64,000 nucleotides of DNA from Asterella californica (lineage: Eukaryota; Streptophyta; Marchantiopsida; Marchantiales; Aytoniaceae). Shown here one piece after another: positions 56,678-64,000 of this stretch; the first letter of the stretch is position 1, and each line of letters begins with the position of its first letter. The translations under genes and the position numbers were made by a program. The notes under the pieces were generated by a model. It was not told the DNA's origin. It saw nothing but the letters and a program-made list of their open reading frames with translations, and ran no database searches. The DNA is taken from positions 11,044,501-11,108,500 of the forward strand of contig JAYKYS010000008.1 of the NCBI GenBank assembly GCA_036924285.1, written 5' to 3'.

Positions 56678-58339
56678 GTGGTTCCTGTTGCTAGACAGGT
56701 AGTACCAGTTGCTCCAGCTGTTCCAGTTGTTCAGGCACCTATGGTACCTCCGAAGAAGGATGATTCAAAATTTGAAGAGATCATGCATGGAATGCGAGAC
56801 TTGCAGATCAAGCTCACCAGATTGGAGGAACAAGGGTCTACAAGCGGAGCGAAATCTGTTGAGAAGCAAGGTTGGATCCAGCGGTGTATCTGGTGCGATG
56901 GTACCGATCATCCGCGCAGAGATTGCAAGGAGTTCAGTGATACCTTGCAGCAAGGGGTGATCTTCTGGAAGGATGGGAAGGTAGCGTTGAAGGATACAAG
57001 TGCACTTCTTCAGACCAACTTTGGTAGAGGAGGGATGAAGAAGTTGGTTGAGGACCACCTATCAGCGCAAGCAGTCGCAATCGTGGAAGCTGGAACTTAT
57101 GGCACAAGGGTAGAGGATCAGGCTGAGAGGAGTTTCAACAAGCAAGTTGAGCCAAGTGAGTTGTGGTCATCTGCCATCTCCATGAAACAGAAAGAGAAGA
57201 TGGCACGTGAGACGTTGCAGAGGACAGCTGCTACGATCAGAAGGGATACTGGATGGGAGGATCCGATAGAAGCTCTATCGGTGCATGCGTACATCGTCAA
57301 GAACCAACACGAAGCGTTGTTGGAAGAGAAGAGAAGGCGAGATTCAGAGGATTTAGGAGAAGGGACTTCTTCAAAGAGACAGACTCGAGGGGAGAAGGTT
57401 CGCCAAGAGCTTCGGGATGCAGGAGCTCAAGACCTACCGATGGACGATGCTCCTTCTTCATCGAAGGAGAAATCTCAGAAGGAGAAGGGTAAGCCGGCTG
57501 CGTACAAGCTACAGTCGGATATCGAGGCTTCAACAGACTTGAAGGGAGTCTTGGAATATCGCATTCTGAATGCGAAGGTGGAGTTTAATTTGAGAGAAGT
57601 GTTAGGCATCGCCAAGCGTGAGTTTCATGATGTCATCATCGATGTCATCATCGATGTCATCAAACGGAAACGACAAATTACGGGTGAGACTGGTTTATCA
57701 CATGCTTTGGATACTAGGATGTCAGTGGATGAGGAGAGAGAGCTTGCAAGGTGCAGTGTCTATTCTCCAGAGGAAGAAAGAGATCGAAGGCGCAAGGTGC
57801 ATTTCGAGGATGAAGAGGAGGATGGGAAGCGGAGCTCAAGTCATTACAGTCACAGTCACTGGGCTCGAGCTACGACGGAGACGTTGGTGAGGATCGAGGA
57901 CTTGGATGAGCCGGTGGTTGCTCTGATCGATCATGGATCAAAAATCAACATCATGTCGAAGGAGCTGTACAAGAGGAAGAAGTGGCCGATCGACATAGAG
58001 CATGGATGGGTCATAAGAGCAGCCAACAACACGAGAGGAGACTTGTATGGAGCTTGTCCAGACATCAGAGTGCGCGTAGGTGATGTTGCTATCGAGCAAA
58101 ACTTCTTTGTTCAGAAAGCAACATCATACCCACTCATTCTGGGTCAACCTTTCATCATAGCAACCCAGATGGAGACAAAGGTACTGGACGACGGATCTGC
58201 GTATGCTAGGATCCGAAGTCAAGATGGGAAGAGAGCGGTACAGTTCCTGACTGTACCGTCCAACCACGAGCGCAACCGAGATCGTTTGAGGGAGAAGCCG
58301 CTTCCAAGGGTGAGTGAAGAGTTCAAGGATTTTCGTTGA
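56678..58339 (+). CDS. Nucleocapsid-protease frame of element A
   Basis: A 553-codon frame in phase with the capsid frame. After a Pro/Val-rich linker comes the zinc knuckle CIWCDGTDHPRRDC with standard C-x2-C-x4-H-x4-C spacing. A long charged middle includes KPAAYKLQSDIEASTDLK and VLGIAKREFHDVIID, family-specific blocks shared with B+ and C. A VIIDVIID stretch comes from a short DNA duplication near 57640. The aspartic protease follows, with VALIDHGSKINIMSK. The active-site Asp is residue 418, again with His after it. PLILGQPFI lies near the end. The frame closes at TGA (58337-58339), overlapping an RT frame at -1. At the junction GGATTTT (58327-58333) takes the place of the GGGTTTT seen in B- and C. 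Confidence 0.8.
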   Translation: MVPVARQVVPVAPAVPVVQAPMVPPKKDDSKFEEIMHGMRDLQIKLTRLEEQGSTSGAKSVEKQGWIQRCIWCDGTDHPRRDCKEFSDTLQQGVIFWKDGKVALKDTSALLQTNFGRGGMKKLVEDHLSAQAVAIVEAGTYGTRVEDQAERSFNKQVEPSELWSSAISMKQKEKMARETLQRTAATIRRDTGWEDPIEALSVHAYIVKNQHEALLEEKRRRDSEDLGEGTSSKRQTRGEKVRQELRDAGAQDLPMDDAPSSSKEKSQKEKGKPAAYKLQSDIEASTDLKGVLEYRILNAKVEFNLREVLGIAKREFHDVIIDVIIDVIKRKRQITGETGLSHALDTRMSVDEERELARCSVYSPEEERDRRRKVHFEDEEEDGKRSSSHYSHSHWARATTETLVRIEDLDEPVVALIDHGSKINIMSKELYKRKKWPIDIEHGWVIRAANNTRGDLYGACPDIRVRVGDVAIEQNFFVQKATSYPLILGQPFIIATQMETKVLDDGSAYARIRSQDGKRAVQFLTVPSNHERNRDRLREKPLPRVSEEFKDFR

Positions 58340-59052
58340 GTACCACTATAGAGCGGGATTGTGGTGGTGCGCAAGAGAAGGTACTCTCGCTTGATGGAGA
58401 TAGTGCCTTTTGTACAGGATTTATTGGATTTTCAGAGTGTGGGATTGTTGTCTACAAGAAGATAGAAGAGCTGAGAAGAAAAGAACAAAAACATTTGCGT
58501 GGTGTTGAGTTGATGTTGAAAGAGTTGGGTGAGCTAGAAGGGGATGAATGGATTTCTGGTGTTTATGAAGAGGATGGGTTGGAAGATCCCTTGCGAGAGA
58601 TCATGTCTATTGGATGGGAGGATATGGATAAGGTCGTGCAGATTCATTCAAGGGAGGTCTATTCGGTGATCGAATCATTCCGTGCACCAGAGGTTCGAGT
58701 TGAGACAAGGTACAAGACAGTGGATAGGAAAGTAAATCCAGTTGCTGATCCTTTGCCGGAAGACACCAACCAACAGATGGATCGAGCTTCAAAGGAGAAG
58801 AGTTTGAGAGATCCTGCAATGATAGGACACAAGTTCACGGAGAAGACCCTTGAAGAGCTGAAGATTGGATCTGATGGGTCTCTTCTACCAGAAGAGAGGA
58901 TGTGCTTCAAGGAGATGCTTTCAAGACATGGGAAAGCATTTGCTTTTGAGCCACTTGAGATTGGATGTGTAGATCCGTACGTTGTTACCCCGATGGTTAT
59001 CTTCACGGTACCGCATGTGCCATGAAACCTGAGATCAATTCCAGTACCGCGG
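58336..59052 (+). pseudogene. N-terminal reverse transcriptase of element A, cut
   Basis: The frame (open 58336-59025, nominal TTG start) is at -1 to the protease frame and homologous to the start of the B- RT protein: ECGIVVYKKIEELRRK, VETRYKTVDRKVNPV, GHKFTEKTLEELKIG, MLSRHGKAFAFE, VIFTVPHVP. The Trp codon expected next is TGA (59023-59025). Homology continues as NLRSIPVPR to 59052. There the family-C LTR begins with TGTCG, before any catalytic motif. The rest should lie to the right of element C, outside the window. Confidence 0.8.
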
Positions 59053-59544
59053 TGTCGTATTGTACATAGGTCTACACAGTGAGAAGTATTCCAGAGAGAT
59101 TTTTTTCTATATTGTGTAAAAGAAGCTGCCCTGCAGCTTAACAAGCTAGGCAGGAGCTAAGCTGGGGCTATGCTTGACAAGCTGCCCCCTAGCTTGGGTT
59201 GGAATATCACCTCTAAAGGAGTCGAAAGACACCAGAATGCAAAGCTCGACGAGGAGAGCGACCTTATGCTTCTAGTTTTGACAGAAAGTGTTTTAAGCAA
59301 TAGTTAGTACGAGTTTTAGACTGTGAAATATGTGAAAGAGGGAAATCCGTCGATTCTGATTCGTGACTCGAACTCAGAATCGGATAGCGTGAGCGTGTAG
59401 GTGTTCACAAATACTATAGTTTTGACTCCTTGTTCATTAAAAACGGAGTTGTATAGAGAAGTTAGTGTAGGAAAGACTAGTGAAGGTTTTACAGAAGAAT
59501 TTCTTCAGGTAAACATATGTACAAAAGTTTTTACCTTCTTGAAC

Positions 59545-59890
59545 GGAACCAAAGGCCATCCCAGTGATAGGGCGCCTGCCTAGGAGGGAAGTGGTCTCAG
59601 GATCAATCCCCCCCTGGCCTCTGGTTCCTATTCTGGCATGTTGGCCTCCTGGAAGGGAGTCTATGTTGGATATGCAGCCACGTCCTGCATATCTAGGAGC
59701 GGGAGACCGGTATCTCCCTTAATCGTGGGCTTCCTGATCTAAGCCTCCGCATGCCATCCTGAATATACTATGGGAGATACCTGGTGCGCATATGGGGGGG
59801 CTGTAAGCCCTGTGGGGCGGCCTCATAAGTGTTGGGGCTTCGGCCTACATTGGATGGCTTGTAGTATACTCAGGGTGGCATCAAGATGAC
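59545..59890 (+). mobile_element. Candidate tRNA-derived SINE inside the C LTR
   Basis: GGAACCA (59545-59551) and TGGTTCC (59622-59628) form a perfect acceptor-like stem 70 bases apart. Between them are a box-A-like segment (CAGTGATAGGGCGCC) and a box B, GATCAATCC, which fits GWTCRANNC. The body downstream has inverted arms ATGCCATCCTGAATATACTA and TAGTATACTCAGGGTGGCAT (near 59750 and 59864). A tRNA-like head with an unrelated structured body is the SINE plan. No A-rich tail or target duplication was identified, so the 3' limit is a guess. Confidence 0.45.
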
Positions 59891-59973
59891 ATCGAGGGCA
59901 CGGGAAACTTTTGCTGAATATTATGTACGCATAAGGACAGCAGAGGAGCAGCTTTAGATGGGGCCTTAAAATT

Positions 59974-60960
59974 AAAGCGAAAGATTACAGTTGAAGCGGA
60001 AGATTACCGCGGAAGCTTGAAGCGGAATACTACAGTGGAAGCGGAAAACCACAGCGGAAGCGGAAGATTACTGCAGAAGCTTGAAGCGGAATATTACAGC
60101 GGAAGCGGAAAACTACAGCGGAAGCGGAAGATTATCGCGGAAGCTTGAAGCGGAAAACTACAGCGGAAGCGGAAGTTTACCGCGGAAGCTTGAAGCGGAA
60201 TATTACAGCGGAAGCGGAAAACTACAGCGGAAGACTACCGCGGAAGCTTGAAGCGGAATATTACAGCGGAAGCGGAAAATTACAGTGGAAGCGGAAAACT
60301 ACAGCGGAAGCGGAAGACTACCGCGGAAGCTTGAAGCGGAATATTACAGCGGAAGCGGAAAAGCACAGCGGAAGCGGAAGATTACTGCAGAAGCTTGAAG
60401 CGGAATATTACAGCGGAAGCGGAAAACTACAGCGGAAGCGGAAGATTATCGCGGAAGCTTGAAGCGGAATATTACAGCGGAAGCGGAAAACTACAGCGGA
60501 AGCGGAAGACTACCGCGGAAGCTTGAAGCGGAATATTACAGCGGAAGCGGAAAATTACAGCGGAAGCGGAAAACCACAGCGGAAGCGGAAGATTATCGCG
60601 GAAGCTTGAAGCGGAATATTACAGCGGAAGCGGAAGTTTACCGCGGAAGCTTGAAGCGGAATATTACAGCGAAAGCGGAAAACTACAGCGGAAGCGGAAG
60701 ACTACCGCGGAAGCTTGAAGCGGAATATTACAGCGGAAGCGGAAAATTACAGCGGAAGCGGAAAACCACAGCGGAAGCGGAAGATTACTGCAGAAGCTTG
60801 AAGCGGAATATTACAGCGGAAGCGGAAAACTACAGCGGAAGCGGAAGATTATCGCGGAAGCTTGAAGCGGAATATTACAGCGGAAGCGGAAAACTACAGC
60901 AGAAGCGGAAGTTTACCGCGGAAGCTTGAAGCGGAATATTACAGCGGAGGCGGAAGGAGG
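59974..60960 (+). repeat. GAAGCGGAA-rich tandem array within the C LTR
   Basis: AAGCTT marks each unit, at 60013, 60077, 60141, 60186, 60244, 60327, 60391, 60455, 60519, 60602, 60647, 60711, 60794, 60858 and 60922. Intervals are 64 (eight times), 83 (three), 45 (twice) and 58 (once). 45, 64 and 83 differ by exactly 19, the length of an inner CGGAAGCGGAAAACTACAG-type block; 58 is a 64 with 6 bases missing. The array is almost all purine on this strand. Confidence 0.95.
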
Positions 60961-61738
60961 AGAATTAGAGTTTAAGAGGGGGGCAGCTTAGCTAAGGCCC
61001 TGCTTCTGATAAGTGACTGCGCTGATAAGGACAGCAGGGGGGCAGCTTAAGCTGGGGTCTTTACTTTTAGGTAAAATACCTGCGGCGACTTGGGATCGGG
61101 GAGGACAGTTTTGCAAAGGAAGGTTTTCAGAGAGAGCGGAAGGGAATACGCAGGAGAAGCTAAGAAGCTGGGGGGAAGATCAAATTGCTGGAAGATTGAA
61201 TTGGGAGAGCATCGTAAGAGAGAGAGGCATGAGTTTTAGGCTTGGACGTTGTTTAAATAAACTATTCTGGGGAGAAATTACTCTCAGGAGACAGTTCTAT
61301 TGAGAGATCGTTTGGAAATCTACAGGGGACTTTTGATCGACGTTGGATCAGATTTCTAAGAGTTTCAGTTGGGGCAAGGAGAGGAATAAGATTCAGGGGT
61401 CCGAATTTCTCTATTAGGTTCAGATTGAGACGTACTGGGTAGACTTTTGGCTTGACGGGTGAAGACAGGTGCGCAAGAAAGGAAGAGAGAGATTTTCTGT
61501 ACAGTTGGAGAAATTGGTGGTGCAGACGACACTGTAATAAAGTTAACTGAATCTTGAGAGACCTATGTGTGTACCCAGGGTGTGTTTGAGTGCTTGTTTT
61601 TGTAATTGGTGAGCACAAGGAGCAGTGTTTTGAGATCACATCGTCAGCAGCAACCTATTTTCTTTTCTGGTCATTTTTCTCTGACCGATCACAGTCAGGA
61701 GGTCCGCCCTCCCCAAGAAAGACTCTCAACTCGACATC

Positions 61739-61756
61739 TGGTGCTTCCACTGAGAG
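61739..61756 (+). other. Primer-binding site of element C
   Basis: TGGTGCTTCCACTGAGAG, two bases after the LTR end, identical to the site of B+ at 41021-41038. Confidence 0.75.
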
Positions 61757-61798
61757 CTATTGGGGTGATTGATTTGGAGAATTGACTGAATTGAGAAG

Positions 61799-64000
61799 AT
61801 GGATCACAGTGCTGCCGTACAAGGTGTAGCTGCTGCTCAAGGTGCTCCTGTTCAAGGGACTCCTGGTCAAGATGGAATTGGCTCTCAAGGAGGGCCTACA
61901 GCGGTTCCAACAGCAACAACACAGCCTGCTGTAGACACGTCTCAGATTCTTCAGGCGTTGGCTGCCTTGATTCAGCAGCAGCCTGCAATTGGAGGAGCTG
62001 AGCAGAAGTCCACAAGAGCATTACAAGCAATTGTTGGTCGGTGTGGACGATTTGATAGGCTTTGTTTCATGTTGGCTGATCGAGGGACTGAAGAGGGAGT
62101 TACATCTGATTGGAGGAGAGTGGAAGAAGCAGTATCTACCCTTGCTAGGCAACGTCGTGGTAGGATGGTGTTACAGCTAGAAACCTTACCAGAGTAGCAG
62201 AGAGTAGCTCCTCCAGTTCATGTAGCTCCTCCTACAATACCTCAGGCACCTATAGTGGTTCCTCAGGCACCTATAGTGGTTCCTCAAGCACCTATAGTGG
62301 TACCTCAAGCGCCTGTAGTACCTAATCCAGCACAGAGAGGATCTAGACAGCAGCAGCGACCTGTTGAGAATCGAAATCAACATAACTTGATAGAAGAACT
62401 CACTCAACAGCTGAGAGATTTGAGGGTTGAGATGGCAGACCTGAGGAGAGACCAACGACCAGTTGCACCAGGTGCTCGACCTATAGGAGGAACCTTTACC
62501 AGGAGATGTATTTGGTGCGACAGTCCAGATCATCTCAGAGGAGACTGTCAAGACTTGGCGGTTGCATTGCGAGAGGGCGTAGTCAACTATCAGAATAACA
62601 GGTTGTATTTAACCGCCACGGGGCAGCCTCTGAACACATATTTTGGGAGAGGAGGAATGAGGAGTTCTCTTCCGGCACTTACTGGCGCGAATACTACAGC
62701 GATGACTGCGGGTTCTGCAGAGGCTGATGTGTATACTGGGAAGGTTGAGGTACGCTCTAATCCAACTATGGTTGAGCAGGCTGTTGAGGTTCCGGTTGAA
62801 ATGATGAAGAGAGGTGGTGAAAGCATTAGAAGAGCTACTGGATGGAGAGACCCAGTGGATGCAACTTCTATTCGAGCATTTTTAGAAGTGAGCAGTGAAC
62901 AGGATGCCATGATGGAAGACAAAAGAAGACGAGACGCTTCTGATTTAGATGCAGGAGTACCAGAGGACAGTGACCGTCGGAGGGTTACGAGGAGGAGAGC
63001 AGCGGAACCATCACCATCTGTACCAGCTGGTAGATTTCCTGCTGCAGAGGATATACCTTCTGCCTCTACAGCTCCACCACCTGCAGTAGATCCTATGGAA
63101 GGTGTACATGATTTACCACAAGAGCCTACTGCTACGGATAGAGTGCGGGGGAAAAGGTTTACAGCACAGGAGAAAGGAAAGGCTCCAGCTTACAAGTTAG
63201 CGGCAGACATCGAGACAACAACAGACTTGCGTGCTGTTCTAGAGCAACGCATTTTGGATGCTAGAGTTGAGTTTACTCTTCGTGAAGTGCTTGGTATCGC
63301 AAAGAGAGAGTTTCATGAGTTGATAATAGACATCATGAAGAGAAAGAGACAGATATTGACTGAACAAGTAAGTAGTCAGATGGTTGGAGCAGTAGATGCT
63401 ATTGGTGTTGATCAGTTCGGAGATGATAAGTATGAGGCATGGGTTGCTGGTCCAGCCGTTATTGAGAATGAAGATGAAGAGTTTGAAGAGGATAGATCAG
63501 GCGCAGACAGCGATTTCAAGGAGAAGCACTGGGCAAGAGCAACAACAGAGACTCAGGTTCGGCTTGGAGGACTTTCTGAGCCAGTACCTGCACTTGTGGA
63601 TCACGGGTCGGAGATCAACATCATTTCCAAGGAGGTGTATGAGAAGGGGCAGTGGCCAATCGAAAGGAATCATGGTTGGGTACTCCGTGCAGCAAATAAT
63701 CAGAAGGGTGAGTTATACGGAGCTTGTCCTAATATGCGTGTGAAGATTGGAGATGTAGAGGTTGATCAGCATTTCTTTGTACAGTCGTCTGCCTCCTATC
63801 TTGTCATACTGGGCCAACCATACATCACCGCTGTTCGAATGGAGACAAAGGTGATGAACGATGGGTCTCATTATGCCAGAGTTCGGAGTCCTGATGACAA
63901 GTACTCAGTACAGTTTTTAACGGTTCGTTCAAGACATGAACGGAACCGACAAACCCTTAGAGATTCTCAGACCAAGAGATGTAAGGGTTTTCACAGTCCA
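61799..64000 (+). CDS. Gag-protease frame of element C, open to the window edge
   Basis: The ATG at 61799 starts MDHSAAVQGVAAAQG, a Gln/Pro/Ala-rich leader. ALQAIVGRCGRFD then jumps to LCFMLADRGTEE near 62057. Compared with B+ about 130 codons of capsid are missing, in frame. A TAG at 62195-62197 follows. The same phase then stays open for 600 codons to the end of the window. It contains a fourfold PQAP[IV]VVP-type repeat, the zinc knuckle CIWCDSPDHLRGDC, EVLGIAKREFHELIID, and a protease with PALVDHGSEINIISK (Asp codon 63599-63601, again Asp-His-Gly) and LVILGQPYI. A GGGTTTT heptamer in phase lies at 63985. Apart from the TAG and the capsid deletion it looks well preserved. RT lies beyond the edge. 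Confidence 0.8.
63985..63991 (+). promoter_or_regulatory. Slippery heptamer of element C
   Basis: G GGT TTT sits in the protease reading phase (GGT at 63986-63988) at the same protein position as in B-. After a -1 slip the next codons read F-S-Q-S, matching F-W-Q-S in B- and F-S-L-S in A. The window ends 9 bases later, so any stem-loop is out of view. Confidence 0.65.

Larger units (their letters stand above)
59053..61736 (+). mobile_element. Giant 5' LTR of element C (2.68 kb)
   Basis: It starts TGTCG at the exact point where the A RT frame is interrupted and ends CGACA at 61736, two bases before a primer-binding site identical to that of B+. The last ~40 bases also match the B+ LTR end (CCCAAGAAA..CTCTCA..CTCGACA). 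Inside are an AAGCTAGG/CCTAGCTT-type palindromic stretch at 59146-59200, a tRNA-like SINE candidate and a 1-kb purine-rich tandem array. The 5' flank CGCGG is the predicted target-site duplication. No second copy lies in the window. Confidence 0.75.

Noticed and set aside
60145..60929. Two repeat-protein frames of 105 and 156 codons (KRNITAEAE / GSGRLPRKLEAE type)
   Set aside because: They are readings of the tandem array. The 64-bp unit rotates the frame and all runs end at the same TGA, so they are not genes.
59974..60960. CRISPR-like array
   Set aside because: Repeats are contiguous with no unique spacers, inside a plant retrotransposon LTR.

Overview
This looks like a repeat-rich stretch of a land-plant nuclear genome, most likely a seedless plant such as a lycophyte. 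That is an inference from several things: long non-coding stretches, a plant-type copia reverse transcriptase (RT) relic, a LINE, plant-like LTR retrotransposons including one with a TGGCGCCG primer-binding site, and one intact intronless gene for a TmpA-like membrane oxidoreductase. No bacterial operons, CRISPR arrays or rRNA genes are visible. The species cannot be fixed from this window alone.

Layout. 1-0.3 kb: copia RT relic (-). 2.5-2.8 and 10.4-10.6 kb: degenerate arrays of a roughly 29-bp TTTAGG-headed repeat. 3-6 kb: broken LINE (+), cut at 6055 by a long terminal repeat of family A. 8-13 kb: AT-rich DNA with hairpin repeats and two small minus-strand coding remnants. 13.5-18.2 kb: a head-to-head pair of decayed genes, a DUF7869-type transposase-like gene (-) and a permuted, beta-type DNA methyltransferase (+). 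18-23 kb: hairpins and a threefold ~200-bp repeat. 23.4-25.0 kb: the one convincing intact host gene (-). 25-38 kb: AT-rich, with tandem duplications, palindromes and a dispersed two-hairpin repeat family.

38.4-64 kb is a nest of Ty3-type LTR retrotransposons. I label the families A to E. A gag relic (E, +) is followed by a 5' LTR and gag of family B (B+). Then comes a gag-bearing element D (-) with a tRNA-Asp-type primer site. A second B copy (B-, on the minus strand) lies in D and retains protease, RT, RNase H, integrase and 3' LTR. A solo LTR of family A sits in the B- LTR. An A element (+) interrupts the B- protease region, and a C element (+) with a giant 2.7-kb LTR interrupts the A RT gene. 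The order of insertion read from the nesting is D, then B-, then A, then C.

The A/B/C families share a gag-protease frame, an RT frame at -1 where visible, and a protease with Asp-His-Gly at the usual Asp-Thr/Ser-Gly site. Two copies carry an in-frame GGGTTTT slippery heptamer at the protease/RT junction. In B- it is followed 6 nt later by a strong stem-loop, which points to programmed -1 frameshifting. The other main highlight is the DUF7869 plus methyltransferase pair, which may be the remains of an undescribed two-gene mobile element.
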